Below are positions 52,714 through 61,315 of a stretch of DNA of 64,000 bases, piece after piece. The position numbers and the translations under genes are program-made. Source of the DNA: Paraburkholderia saeva (GTDB taxonomy: Bacteria > Pseudomonadota > Gammaproteobacteria > Burkholderiales > Burkholderiaceae). The stretch is from positions 62,001 through 126,000 of the forward strand of contig NZ_CAJQZC010000014.1 in the NCBI RefSeq assembly GCF_907164555.1, in the 5' to 3' direction. The notes under the pieces were generated by a model. It made no database searches. It was not told where the DNA came from and worked only from the letters and a program-made list of their open reading frames with translations. How positions within the stretch are numbered: position 1 is the stretch's first letter; each line of letters begins with the position of its first letter.

Positions 52714-54318
52714 ATGACCGACACTACGCCGCCCGCCTCCGCCCGCTCCCCCGGTTCCCCCCGTTCCGCCACGCTCGTCGACCCGTACGACCGTCCGCTG
52801 CCGCTCCTTTCAGTCGATGCCCTGCGCACGCTCGAAAAGGAAGCCGCCGCGGCACTCCCCGAACACACGCTGATGGCTCGCGCGGGCGCTGCGGCAGCCC
52901 GCTTCCTGCTCGACCAGAACGCCCACGAATCGTTTGACTACGCCGATCATCCGGTCTGGCTCGTCGCGGGGCCCGGGAACAACGGCGGCGATGCACTCGT
53001 GATGGCGACGGAGCTACACCGCGCCGGCCTCGCGGTCGATGTCTGCATGCCGGTCGAGGTCAAGCCCGACGACGCGCGCCGGGCGCTGGAAGCCGCCCGC
53101 GCGGCGGGCGTACCGATCGCGACGACACCACCTGCTTCGTTCGAGCGCTACGGCTGGCTCGTCGACGGCATGTTCGGCATCGGACTCTCGCGGCCGCTCG
53201 AAGGCATCTTCGCCGAACTTGCCCGGACGCTGTCCGAACGCGCTCGCAGCAAAGGCCACGTACTCGCGCTCGACGTACCGAGCGGCCTCGACAGCGATAC
53301 CGGCACCGCCGTCGGTTCGGGTGTGGCCGTGCGCGCAACCCATACCGTCACGTTCATCGGCGCGAAACCGGGGCTGTTCACGGCATCGGGACGCGATCTC
53401 GCGGGTTCGGTAACTGTCGCGCCGATCGGCGTCGAGGGTGCGGCCGCCCATACCCAGGTGCAGCTCAACGCACCGTCACTGTTCGGTGCATCGCTGCCGC
53501 CGCGTGATTTCGCGGTACACAAGGGCACGTTTGGCAGCCTTGCCGTGATCGGCGGCGACACGGGCATGTGCGGCGCGCCGATTCTCGCTGCACGCGCCGC
53601 GCTTTACGCGGGCGCCGGCAAGGTGCACATCGGGTTCATCGGCGGCAGCGCGCCTGCCTACGATGCCCCCCACCCCGAACTGATGCTGAGCGGTGTCGAC
53701 GATCTCACGCTCGACGCGATGGATGCGCTCGCGATCGGCTGCGGGATGGGTCAGCGCGACCGGGCATCCGCCACCCTTCACGACGCGCTCGAATTCGACG
53801 GCCCGATCCTGCTCGATGCCGACGCGCTCAACCTCATCTCTAACGACGACGACCTCGCGGCAGAGGTCCATGCGCGCGGCGCGCAGAACGGCCGCGCCTG
53901 CGTGCTGACGCCGCATCCGCTCGAAGCCGCGCGCCTGCTCGGTACCGATGCGCACACGGTGCAGGCCGACCGGCTGGCCGCTGCGCGCTCGCTGGCGGCA
54001 CGCTACGCGAGCGTCGTCGTGCTGAAAGGGAGCGGCACCGTGATAGCTGCGCCCGATGGCCGCGTCGCGATCAATCCGACGGGCAATGCCGCGCTCGCGA
54101 CAGGCGGCACGGGGGACGTGCTCGGCGGCATCATCGGCGCGCTGCTCGCGCAGCGCCTGCCGGGCTACGAAGCGGCGCTGGCCGGCGTGTACCTGCACGG
54201 CCGTGCCGCCGATACGCTCACTGCGCAAGGCAATGGCCCTGCCGGGCTGAACGCGGGCGAACTGGCGCCCATGGTGCGCACGCTGCTCAATCGCCTGTTC
54301 TATCCGCTGCGCGCGTAA
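52714..54318 (+). CDS. nnr: Bifunctional NAD(P)H-hydrate epimerase / ADP-dependent dehydratase (Nnr)
   Basis: A 534-residue metabolite-repair enzyme that restores damaged hydrated NADH and NADPH. The N-terminal YjeF epimerase domain has VAGPGNNGGDALVMA near 86-100 and VDGMFGIGLSRPLEG near 149-163. The C-terminal ribokinase-like dehydratase has AVIGGDTGMCGAPILAARAAL near 272-292, VLTPHPLEAARLLG near 395 and NPTGNAALATGGTGDVLGGIIGALLAQ near 455-481. The start at 52714 gives the expected N-terminus. It is 64 bases downstream of the DadA-like gene. Confidence 0.93.
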   Translation: MTDTTPPASARSPGSPRSATLVDPYDRPLPLLSVDALRTLEKEAAAALPEHTLMARAGAAAARFLLDQNAHESFDYADHPVWLVAGPGNNGGDALVMATELHRAGLAVDVCMPVEVKPDDARRALEAARAAGVPIATTPPASFERYGWLVDGMFGIGLSRPLEGIFAELARTLSERARSKGHVLALDVPSGLDSDTGTAVGSGVAVRATHTVTFIGAKPGLFTASGRDLAGSVTVAPIGVEGAAAHTQVQLNAPSLFGASLPPRDFAVHKGTFGSLAVIGGDTGMCGAPILAARAALYAGAGKVHIGFIGGSAPAYDAPHPELMLSGVDDLTLDAMDALAIGCGMGQRDRASATLHDALEFDGPILLDADALNLISNDDDLAAEVHARGAQNGRACVLTPHPLEAARLLGTDAHTVQADRLAAARSLAARYASVVVLKGSGTVIAAPDGRVAINPTGNAALATGGTGDVLGGIIGALLAQRLPGYEAALAGVYLHGRAADTLTAQGNGPAGLNAGELAPMVRTLLNRLFYPLRA

Positions 54319-54681
54319 CGCGCAGGCGCAAGCGGCCTGAAGTCGATGCAGTGAGCGTTGCCCGTTGCCGCCAGGGCGAAGCACCCGTTTTCAACGTCCG
54401 CATCCGGTGCGAAGATCGGCGCGCCCGCGCGCTCCCATCATCTGCGACACACGCACGAGGGTGCGCGCTGTCATCCAACGCCGCTATACTGATCGATCGA
54501 GCGCATCGCTACGCCGGTCGGCGGCCTGTCCGCATGACGGCGCACGGACCGCCGGACGCAACCCGCGCATTGAACGGTGCGCGCGACGTGGCCGCGCAGC
54601 GACGCTTCCGGACTTCACCGCTGGCGGCGCATGCAGCATGCCGCCATCCATTCGTGTCATTTCGCCAGACGGACAGTTTAT
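54319..54681. other. Intergenic stretch upstream of pgi
   Basis: About 360 bases between nnr and pgi with no supported gene. It should hold the pgi promoter; a TATACT hexamer is visible (54485-54490) but no matching -35 at normal spacing. No RNA gene was recognised. Confidence 0.35.
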
Positions 54682-56304
54682 ATGCCATCGAATCCGCTCC
54701 CCGCCTCGTCCGCGCTAGAAGCGCACTACGAACAGATCCGCGACGCGCACCTGCGCGACTGGTTCGCGCCCGCGAACGACCCCGCGCCGACCCGTGCCGA
54801 ACGTTTCACGCTGTCGGGCGGCGGCCTCGCGATTGATTTTTCGAAGAACCGCATCACCGACGAAACGCTGCGCCTGCTGGTTCAACTGGCACGCGAAGCG
54901 GGCGTCGAAAAGCGCCGCGACGCGATGTTTGCGGGGGACATCGTGAACCCGACCGAGGGCCGCGCCGCGTTGCACACAGCACTGCGCGCCACCGATCCGA
55001 AAGCGCCGTTCAACGCGCAGATCAAGGCCGAGCAGGCCAAAATGGCCGCGTTCGCGGACCAGGTTCGCAGCGGCGCATGGACGGGATACACCGGCAAACG
55101 CATTCGCTACGTGGTGAACATTGGCATCGGCGGCTCGGATCTCGGACCGAAGATGGTCGTGCATGCGCTGCATCATCTGGCATTGCCTGAGATCAAGTCG
55201 TTCTTCGTGTCGAACGTCGACGGCGCGGACATGTACCGCGTGCTCGAGCAGATCAATCCGGAAGAGACGCTTGCGATCGTCGTATCGAAGACCTTCACCA
55301 CGCTCGAGACGATGACCAACGCGCATTCGATGCGCGACTGGTTCGTCAAAAGCGGGTGCCCGGAAAGCGCGCTCGCGAAGCATTTCGTCGGCGTGTCGGC
55401 GAATCCGGCTGAAGTCGTGAAGTTCGGCATCGCGAAGGAAAACATCTTCGAGATGTGGGACTGGGTTGGCGGCCGCTATTCGTTGTGGTCGGCCTGCGGT
55501 CTGTCGATCATGATTTCGGTCGGCCCGGCGCACTTCGCGGAACTGCTCGCGGGCGCGAACGAGATGGACCAGCATTTCCGCGATGCCCCACTTGAACGCA
55601 ATCTGCCGGTGCTGCTAGGCATGATCGGCATCTGGTATCGCAACTTCTTCGGCTCGCAGAGCTATCTCGTCGCGCCGTATTCGGAGGCGCTGCACTATCT
55701 GTCTTCGTACCTGCAGCAGCTCGAAATGGAGAGCAACGGCAAATCGGCGCGGCTCGACGGCAGGATCGTCGATTACCCTACGTCCGCGGTCACGTGGGGC
55801 GAACCCGGCACGAACGGGCAGCACGCGTTCTTCCAGATGCTGCATCAAGGGCCGACGATCGTGCCGATCGACTTCGTCGCAGTGCTCACGCCGGAACATC
55901 CTCTTGCCGATCATCATCCGAAACTGCTCGCGAACTGCTTTGCGCAAAGCGAAGCGCTGATGCTCGGCCGCACGCTCGAAGAAGCGAAGAAGGTAGCGGG
56001 CCCGGACAAGCCTGAACTCGCGCCGCATCTGATGTTCCCCGGCAACCGCCCGACCACGACGATTCTTGTCGATGCGTTGACCGCGCGTTCGCTCGGCGCG
56101 CTGATCGCGATGTACGAACACAAGGTGCTCGTGCAGGCGTCGGTGTGGAACATCAACCCGTTCGACCAGTGGGGCGTCGAGCTCGGCAAGATTCTCGGCA
56201 AGGTCGTCGAGGCGGATCTGACGGCGGCTTCCGTGGATGAAAAGAAACACGATTCGTCGACGTCCGCGCTCATCAATCGCGCCCGTGCTGCATTGAAGCG
56301 CTGA
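54682..56304 (+). CDS. pgi: Glucose-6-phosphate isomerase (Pgi)
   Basis: A 540-residue cytosolic enzyme interconverting glucose-6-phosphate and fructose-6-phosphate, linking glycolysis to supply of the sugar precursors used by the exopolysaccharide genes in this window. Motifs: VVNIGIGGSDLGPKMV near 140-155, SKTFTTLETMTNAHSMRDW near 200-218, GGRYSLWSACGLSI near 263-276 and VWNINPFDQWGVELGK near 488-503. The catalytic Glu and His are in GEPGTNGQHAFFQMLHQG near 373-390. The ATG at 54682 is preceded by a weak purine tract. Confidence 0.96.
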   Translation: MPSNPLPASSALEAHYEQIRDAHLRDWFAPANDPAPTRAERFTLSGGGLAIDFSKNRITDETLRLLVQLAREAGVEKRRDAMFAGDIVNPTEGRAALHTALRATDPKAPFNAQIKAEQAKMAAFADQVRSGAWTGYTGKRIRYVVNIGIGGSDLGPKMVVHALHHLALPEIKSFFVSNVDGADMYRVLEQINPEETLAIVVSKTFTTLETMTNAHSMRDWFVKSGCPESALAKHFVGVSANPAEVVKFGIAKENIFEMWDWVGGRYSLWSACGLSIMISVGPAHFAELLAGANEMDQHFRDAPLERNLPVLLGMIGIWYRNFFGSQSYLVAPYSEALHYLSSYLQQLEMESNGKSARLDGRIVDYPTSAVTWGEPGTNGQHAFFQMLHQGPTIVPIDFVAVLTPEHPLADHHPKLLANCFAQSEALMLGRTLEEAKKVAGPDKPELAPHLMFPGNRPTTTILVDALTARSLGALIAMYEHKVLVQASVWNINPFDQWGVELGKILGKVVEADLTAASVDEKKHDSSTSALINRARAALKR

Positions 56305-56397
56305 TCCGGTGGCGTAGCGCGATGTGCAAATGAAAACGGATGCTTCGGCGTCCGTTTTTTGCATGCGTTGAAACGCACAGGCTTCTTCCAGCAGGTC

Positions 56398-57087
56398 TCA
56401 CACGACCAGACGCCCCGCCTCGATCGTGACGGTTCTGTCGCAGCGCCGCGCGAGCTCGATATCGTGCGTCACCAGCACGAGCGTCGCGCCATTTGCCCGG
56501 TTCATCTCAAACATGAGGTCGATCACGGCATGGCCTGTTGCGGCGTCGAGGCTGCCCGTCGGTTCGTCTGCAAAGAGGATCGCCGGATGCGTAACGAACG
56601 CGCGCGCGAGCGCCACACGTTGCTGCTCGCCACCTGATAGCAGCTTCGGATAATGCGCTGTCCGCTTGCCGAGCCCGACCTGATCGAGCAGCGAGCGCGC
56701 CCGTGTCGCAGCGTCGCGTGTCGAGATGCCGCCTTGCAGTTCGAGCGGCAACGTCACGTTTTCAAGCGCAGTCAGATGCGGCATCAACTGGAACGACTGG
56801 AACACGAAACCGACCGAGCCACTTCGTAACGCGGCGCGGCCGTCTTCGTCGAGTTCGGAGAGCTCACGGCCCAGCAGGCGAACCGAGCCGGCGCTCGCGC
56901 TGTCCAAACCGGCTAGCAGTCCCAGCAACGTGGACTTGCCCGAACCGGACGCGCCGACGATCGCCACGCTGCTGCCCGGCTCGATTGAAAGATCGATATG
57001 ATCGAGAATCGTCAGGTCGCCCGTTGCATCCTTAACCCGCTTGCTCAAACCCCGTACTTCAATGACTGGATCAGTTTTATTTTGCAT
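56398..57087 (-). CDS. ybbA: ABC transporter ATP-binding protein, YbbA/LolD-like
   Basis: A 229-residue ATPase of the MacB/LolD group. Walker A GASGSGKST near 47-55, signature LLSGGEQQRVALARA near 154-168, Walker B ILFADEPTGSLD near 173-184 and the H-loop VTHD near 205. In E. coli ybbA is followed by the permease gene ybbP and is divergent from tesA. Here the divergence from tesA is kept, but downstream there is only the converging pgi gene, so no permease gene is adjacent. The ATG at 57087 lies on the same four bases (CATG) as the tesA ATG. Confidence 0.88.
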   Translation of the reverse strand: MQNKTDPVIEVRGLSKRVKDATGDLTILDHIDLSIEPGSSVAIVGASGSGKSTLLGLLAGLDSASAGSVRLLGRELSELDEDGRAALRSGSVGFVFQSFQLMPHLTALENVTLPLELQGGISTRDAATRARSLLDQVGLGKRTAHYPKLLSGGEQQRVALARAFVTHPAILFADEPTGSLDAATGHAVIDLMFEMNRANGATLVLVTHDIELARRCDRTVTIEAGRLVV

Positions 57088-57775
57088 GGTGAAGCACAGG
57101 TTGAAGTTGCGCATGCTGGCGCTGGGTGCCGCAGTCGGCGCCGCCGCGTGGATGGCGATCGTGCCGCACGCAGCCGATGCCGCCAATACCGCTGCCAGCG
57201 CCGCCACTTCGGCATCGGACAAGCCGGTGATTGTCGTGCTCGGCGACAGCATCTCCGCCGAGTACGGCCTGCCTCGCGATACGGGCTGGGTCGCGTTGAT
57301 GCGCCGCCGGCTGGCCGACGAGCGCATCGATTATAACGTCGCCAATGCAAGCATCAGCGGCGACACCACGAGCGGCGGACTCGCGCGCCTGCCCGCGTTG
57401 ATGCAGCGTCTGAAACCTTCGGTGGTGATCGTCGAACTCGGCGCCAACGACGCGCTGCGCGGCGTTCCACTCAATACAACCGAAGGCAACCTTCGGACGA
57501 TTATCGAGCAGTCGCAAAAGGCGCACGCAAAGGTGGTGCTGGTGGGTATGTATGTACCTCCTAATTACGGCCCTGAGTACACACAAAAGTTCCACGGCCT
57601 GTATGGCGATCTGTCGAAGCAGTTTCACGTGCCGCTCGTACCGTTTCTGCTCGCGGGAATCGAGGACAAACCCGACATGTTCCAGGCCGACCAGATTCAC
57701 CCGACACAGCAGGCACAACCTGTCCTGCTGGACAACGTATGGCCCGCGTTGAAGCCGTTATTGCGCGCGCCCTGA
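57086..57775 (+). CDS. tesA: Arylesterase / lysophospholipase TesA, SGNH family
   Basis: A 229-residue periplasmic SGNH hydrolase. The N-terminal signal (basic VKHRLKLR, hydrophobic core to MAIVPHAADA) leads to VVLGDSISAEYGL with the nucleophile Ser (about residue 56), then SGDTTSGGLARLP, the ELGANDALRG block (Asn), and DQIHPTQQAQ near 210 with catalytic Asp and His. It hydrolyses thioesters and lysophospholipids. The ATG at 57086 overlaps the start codon of ybbA on the other strand, leaving no leader; an inner ATG at 57113 would give a signal without the basic part and is less likely. Confidence 0.9.
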   Translation: MVKHRLKLRMLALGAAVGAAAWMAIVPHAADAANTAASAATSASDKPVIVVLGDSISAEYGLPRDTGWVALMRRRLADERIDYNVANASISGDTTSGGLARLPALMQRLKPSVVIVELGANDALRGVPLNTTEGNLRTIIEQSQKAHAKVVLVGMYVPPNYGPEYTQKFHGLYGDLSKQFHVPLVPFLLAGIEDKPDMFQADQIHPTQQAQPVLLDNVWPALKPLLRAP

Positions 57776-57914
57776 TCGCCCCATTCCAGGGGCCCGAGCA
57801 GTTTTAACAACTTGTTTCGAATACGCGGGAACGAGGCCGGCCTTGGTTGATCTGACACTATCGCCTACCCTTGAAAACCCGGCTCGAAATTGAGCGATTT
57901 TGGAAGGAGATGAC

Positions 57915-58253
57915 GTGAAATACTTACCGCTTATCGCTTTGACCGTGGCAATTTCTGCCTGTGCAGCACAACCGCCGGCAGGCGTTCAATCCGTCGGACA
58001 AAGCCAGCAGCCGCCGAAGGTCGTCGGCCAATGTATTGCGAAGAAGTGGGCCGACAAATCGCAACAGCAGGTGGTATCGCAAAACACCCTCGCGAACGAT
58101 GCCGCCATGGATGTCTATGTTCCGGGCCAGCAACCGCCCAGCGGCGCCGCCGCAGTGGTGCGTCCGTCATATACCGGCTCCGGCACATGGGTCGGCTTCC
58201 GCTCAGGTGGCGGCGGCGGTGGCGACACGAGCGACATCACGGCCTGCCTCTAA
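57915..58253 (+). CDS. Small lipoprotein of unknown function
   Basis: A 112-residue lipoprotein not assigned to a named family. The start is GTG at 57915, supported by AAGGAG 5 bases upstream. The signal MKYLPLIALTVAISACAA has a lipobox ISAC (Cys16). The mature domain has VGQCIAKKWADKSQQQVVSQNTLANDAAMDVYVPGQQPP and a Gly-rich C-terminus with a second Cys at the end (ITACL), perhaps paired with the internal one. It is followed by a clear terminator, so it is a single-gene unit. Confidence 0.72.
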   Translation: MKYLPLIALTVAISACAAQPPAGVQSVGQSQQPPKVVGQCIAKKWADKSQQQVVSQNTLANDAAMDVYVPGQQPPSGAAAVVRPSYTGSGTWVGFRSGGGGGGDTSDITACL

Positions 58254-58315
58254 CGCCGGCGCCGCTGATGTCATGGCGTGAGGCACCGCGTCTCGCGGCC
58301 CTCGCGCATATAAAC

Positions 58316-58345
58316 AAAAAGCCCCGCCAGAGTGCGGGGCTTTTT
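58316..58345. terminator. Intrinsic terminator, bidirectional
   Basis: AAAAAGCCCCGC (58316-58327) pairs with GCGGGGCTTTTT (58334-58345) around a 6-base loop, giving a T-run on each strand. It serves the small lipoprotein gene on the plus strand and ppiD on the minus strand, which converge here. Confidence 0.9.
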
Positions 58346-58398
58346 GCTGTCCTGCCAATGCGACGCCGAGCTGGCTGCGTCGCATCGAACCAGACAGA

Positions 58399-60333
58399 TT
58401 ACTCTGCGGGCTGTTGCGCCGAACCATCCATCGCACCGAAGAATTTCACCTTCGAGCGTGCACGCAGCGCGTCGACATACGCTTCGACCTGCGATTGCGC
58501 GTTGACCTGCGCGATCTGCTGCTGGGCCGCGGCAAGACGTTGTGCATCGACCGCATTGCCCGGCAGCACGGCGTTCACGCGATAGATTGCGTAGCCGTCG
58601 TCGCCGAGATCCACGCCCACATAGGCCGGCAGCTTCTGTGCATCCGTCTTGTAGATCGCGCTCAACGCAGCCAGCGGCACGCCTTGCGCATCGTTGCGCG
58701 AGACCTTCAGCGCCGACGAGAAACCTTCCGTTGACTTCGACTTCTGTAGATCTGCGAGCTTCGCCACGCCGTCCTTGCGCGCCATCTCCGCCGACTGCTG
58801 CGCCACGACCTTCTGGCGCACTGCATCCTTGACGACGTCGAGTGCCGGCACGGTCGCCGCCTTGTAGTCGATGACGTGCGCTGCGATCAGCGTGTTGCCG
58901 CCCACGTCGATGGCCTGCGTGTTGTTCCTCGACTTCGTCGCGTCGCTCGAAAACACCGCGGCCAGGAACTTCGCGTTGTTAAGCGGGCTGTCCGGCGGCA
59001 ATTTCGCGTCCGGCTGCGACGTGACCGTAGCAGTCTGGATCTGCAGCTTGTACTTGTCGGCGGCCGGTTGCAGGCTCTTTGCCTGTTCGTACACGATCGA
59101 CGTAAAGCCTTCCGAGTCGTCAGCGAACGCCCGGGTGGCCTGCTGCGTCTTCAGATCCTTGATGATCGAGTCCTTCACTTCGTCGAGCGGCTTCGTGACC
59201 GCGGGCTTCACGTCCGTCATCTTGACGATGTGATACCCAAAATCCGTTTGCACGATGCCGCTGATTTCATCCTTCTTCAGCTTGAACACAGCGTCGTCGA
59301 AGGCCTTGCCGCCAGCAATCATGCCCGGACCGAAATAGCCCAGATCGCCGCCTTTCGACGCCGAGCCCGGATCCTGCGAGTTCTGCTGCGCGATCTGCGC
59401 GAACTGGTCCGGATGCGCCTTGACCTGCGCAAGCACTTCGTCGGCCTTCTGCTTTGCCTTGGCCTTGTCTGCCGCGCTTGCATCTTTCGGCGCCACGATC
59501 AGGATGTGGCTTGCGCGTACTTCGCCTTCCGTGCGGTAGTGCGCGACATTGTCGTCGTAGTATTTCTTGACGTCGGCGTCGGACGGTTGGACGGCAGCGG
59601 CGAGCACGGCCGGCGACATCACGACATACTGGATCGTCGCGGTTTCAGGCGTGGCGAACGCCTCGCGGTGCGCGTCGTAGTACGCCTGCAACTGCGCGTC
59701 CGTGGGCTGCACCTTCGATGCGTAATCGCGTGCGTGAAACGCAAGGCCCTGCACTTCGCGCTGCTGTTCGGCGAGATCAGTAAGGCGCTGCGCGAGTGTC
59801 TTCGACGTGAACGCGCTCGACTGGATCGCCGCGGGCAATTGCTGCGTGGCGAGACCGTAACGCACGCGTTCGTCGTATTGCTCGGGCGTCATGCCCTGCA
59901 TCGCGAGCAGCTGCTTGTAGCGGTCGACATCGATCGTACCGTCAGGATTTTTCAGCGAAGAGATGACGGGGTCGGACATCAACGTGCGGCGTACCGCGTC
60001 GTCGGATGCCGTCAGGTGCAGACGCTGCGTTTCATCGGCGAGCACACGCTCCTGAATCAGGCCGTCGAGCATGTCGCGGCGACGCTCGGGCGTATCGAAC
60101 GACTTCATGTCGAACTGTGCACCGAGTACCTGACGTGCGCGGTCGAGCTGCTGGCGCATCGCGTTGTCGTATTCGACACGCGTGATCTTGTGACCGTTGA
60201 CGCTTGCGACGTTCGCGCTTTCGTCAAAGAAACCGCGGAAGCCCTGGATACCGACAAATCCCAACCCCGGCACAATGACGAGGATGAGCATGAACATCAT
60301 CAGGCGTTTGTGATTGCGGAAAAAATCGAGCAT
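58399..60333 (-). CDS. ppiD: Peptidyl-prolyl isomerase D (PpiD), periplasmic chaperone
   Basis: A 644-residue inner-membrane-anchored chaperone. One TM segment (about 12-30) after a basic N-terminus places the large domain in the periplasm, near the SecYEG exit. SurA-N-like helical parts flank a parvulin domain at about 265-370 (EVRASHILIVAPKDA, FAQIAQQNSQDPGSA, KGGDLGYFGPG, TDFGYHIVKMTD). A second, degenerate parvulin-like region follows. In E. coli ppiD sits right after hupB downstream of lon; here two tRNA genes lie between. Confidence 0.95.
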   Translation of the reverse strand: MLDFFRNHKRLMMFMLILVIVPGLGFVGIQGFRGFFDESANVASVNGHKITRVEYDNAMRQQLDRARQVLGAQFDMKSFDTPERRRDMLDGLIQERVLADETQRLHLTASDDAVRRTLMSDPVISSLKNPDGTIDVDRYKQLLAMQGMTPEQYDERVRYGLATQQLPAAIQSSAFTSKTLAQRLTDLAEQQREVQGLAFHARDYASKVQPTDAQLQAYYDAHREAFATPETATIQYVVMSPAVLAAAVQPSDADVKKYYDDNVAHYRTEGEVRASHILIVAPKDASAADKAKAKQKADEVLAQVKAHPDQFAQIAQQNSQDPGSASKGGDLGYFGPGMIAGGKAFDDAVFKLKKDEISGIVQTDFGYHIVKMTDVKPAVTKPLDEVKDSIIKDLKTQQATRAFADDSEGFTSIVYEQAKSLQPAADKYKLQIQTATVTSQPDAKLPPDSPLNNAKFLAAVFSSDATKSRNNTQAIDVGGNTLIAAHVIDYKAATVPALDVVKDAVRQKVVAQQSAEMARKDGVAKLADLQKSKSTEGFSSALKVSRNDAQGVPLAALSAIYKTDAQKLPAYVGVDLGDDGYAIYRVNAVLPGNAVDAQRLAAAQQQIAQVNAQSQVEAYVDALRARSKVKFFGAMDGSAQQPAE

Positions 60334-60381
60334 GCGTGAGGGTTGGCCAAAAACAGAACGCCCGATATTACAACAGCGGGC

Positions 60382-60411
60382 AATAAAAAAGGCGAACCGT
60401 AGTTCGCCTTT
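60382..60411 (-). terminator. Intrinsic terminator after tRNA-Asp
   Basis: On the minus strand a perfect 10-bp stem (AAAGGCGAAC with GTTCGCCTTT, 60411 to 60388, 4-base loop) is followed by a T-run. It lies 9 bases after the tRNA-Asp gene and before ppiD, so it ends the hupB/tRNA transcript. Confidence 0.88.
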
Positions 60412-60420
60412 CGAAGATAC

Positions 60421-60497
60421 TGGCGGAGTGGACGGGACTCGAACCCGCGACCCCCGGCGTGACAGGCCGGTATTCTAACCGACTGAACTACCACTCC
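60421..60497 (-). tRNA. tRNA-Asp (GTC)
   Basis: A 77-base tRNA with encoded CCA. Read on the minus strand it starts GGAGTGGTAGTTCAGTCGGT, has an anticodon stem-loop CCGGCCTGTCACGCCGG with anticodon GTC, the T-arm GGGTTCGAGTCCC and the acceptor end CCACTCCGCCA. All arms pair. It lies 47 bases after the tRNA-Val gene. Confidence 0.97.
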
Positions 60498-60544
60498 TTG
60501 TTTACTGCATCTTTACCGCACGTTCGTTGTGACACATCGGGAAC

Positions 60545-60620
60545 TGGTGGGTGCTGAGAGGCTCGAACTCCCGACCTACGCCTTGTAAGGGCGCCGCTCT
60601 ACCAACTGAGCTAAGCACCC
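60545..60620 (-). tRNA. tRNA-Val (TAC)
   Basis: A 76-base tRNA with encoded CCA. On the minus strand it starts GGGTGCTTAGCTCAGTTGGT, has anticodon TAC in the loop CTTACAA, T-arm GGAGTTCGAGCCTCT-like and the acceptor end AGCACCCACCA. It starts 85 bases after the hupB stop with no terminator seen between, so it may be processed from the hupB transcript. Confidence 0.97.
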
Positions 60621-60705
60621 GTTCCGCGTGTGCTGCACATCGAACTGACGCTGACTGGTGAACTGTATCAGGTAGCTTTTACAAGAACCTCAGCCAGCGA
60701 GCCCA

Positions 60706-60978
60706 TTAGTTTAGCGCATCCTTTAGCGCTTTGCCAGGCCTAAATTTAGGCACCTTGGCTGCCTTGATCTTGATCGCAGCGCCCGTGCGCGGATTGCGAC
60801 CCGTGCGTGCCGTACGCTTGCCGACGGCAAACGTACCGAAGCCGACCAGCGTAACCGAACCGCCCTTCTTCAACGTCCCTTTGACGCCACCAATCACAGC
60901 ATCGAGCGCACGTCCCGCTGCAGCTTTCGAAATGTCTGCCTGTTGCGCAATGTGATCGATCAATTCCGTCTTGTTCAT
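60706..60978 (-). CDS. hupB: DNA-binding protein HU (HupB)
   Basis: A 90-residue nucleoid protein that bends and compacts DNA as a dimer. MNKTELIDHIAQQADISKAAAGRALDA is the helical dimer domain; VTLVGFGTFAVGKRTARTGRNPRTGAAIKI contains the beta arm with the RNP proline that intercalates DNA; KVPKFRPGKALKDAL is the C-terminal helix. The start at 60978 gives the normal family length. A near-perfect sigma-70-type promoter lies about 90 bases upstream. Located just downstream of lon, as in E. coli. Confidence 0.97.
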   Translation of the reverse strand: MNKTELIDHIAQQADISKAAAGRALDAVIGGVKGTLKKGGSVTLVGFGTFAVGKRTARTGRNPRTGAAIKIKAAKVPKFRPGKALKDALN

Positions 60979-61068
60979 TCCAGCCCCCGAGAATGTTATT
61001 GGGCAATCGTGATAGCGCCTTTGGCGCCGGTTTATAAGCAGGCACGGCACAATTCGCCGGGCCAGCTA

Positions 61069-61097
61069 ATTAGAATGGGCCGAAACCCTTGTGTCAA
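61069..61097 (-). promoter_or_regulatory. Sigma-70-type promoter of hupB
   Basis: On the minus strand a perfect -35 TTGACA (61097-61092) is followed by a 17-base spacer and a -10 TCTAAT (61074-61069), five of six matches. The start point would be near 61062, giving an mRNA leader of about 85 bases before the hupB ATG. This is one of the best promoter matches in the window and fits a highly expressed gene. Confidence 0.75.
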
Positions 61098-61259
61098 GCG
61101 GGGTTGAGCCTGATTCGGGCGCACATTCTGCGCCGGATTTATGACGGAATTTTGCGGACGATCGATGCGTGCGCAACCAGTTTGGCCGGCGTCGAGGCGT
61201 TTTTCGCACATGTTGGGAAAACGACGCGAAAACCAGCCCGCGCAAACGTTCCAGGCAAC

Positions 61260-61290
61260 AAAAAACCCGCGGCGCGGCCGCGGGTTTTTT
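61260..61290. terminator. Intrinsic terminator of lon
   Basis: AAAAAACCCGCGGC (61260-61273) pairs perfectly with GCCGCGGGTTTTTT (61277-61290) over a 3-base loop. On the minus strand it starts 25 bases after the lon stop and has a T-run, so it separates lon from hupB. Confidence 0.9.
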
Positions 61291-61315
61291 GTGCTGCAGG
61301 AACCGCCGGGGTCGA

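Larger units (their letters stand above)
60979..61315. other. Intergenic region between hupB and lon
   Basis: About 340 bases holding, on the minus strand, the lon terminator (61260-61290) and the hupB promoter (61069-61097). The remaining part between about 61100 and 61255 shows nothing recognisable. Confidence 0.6.
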
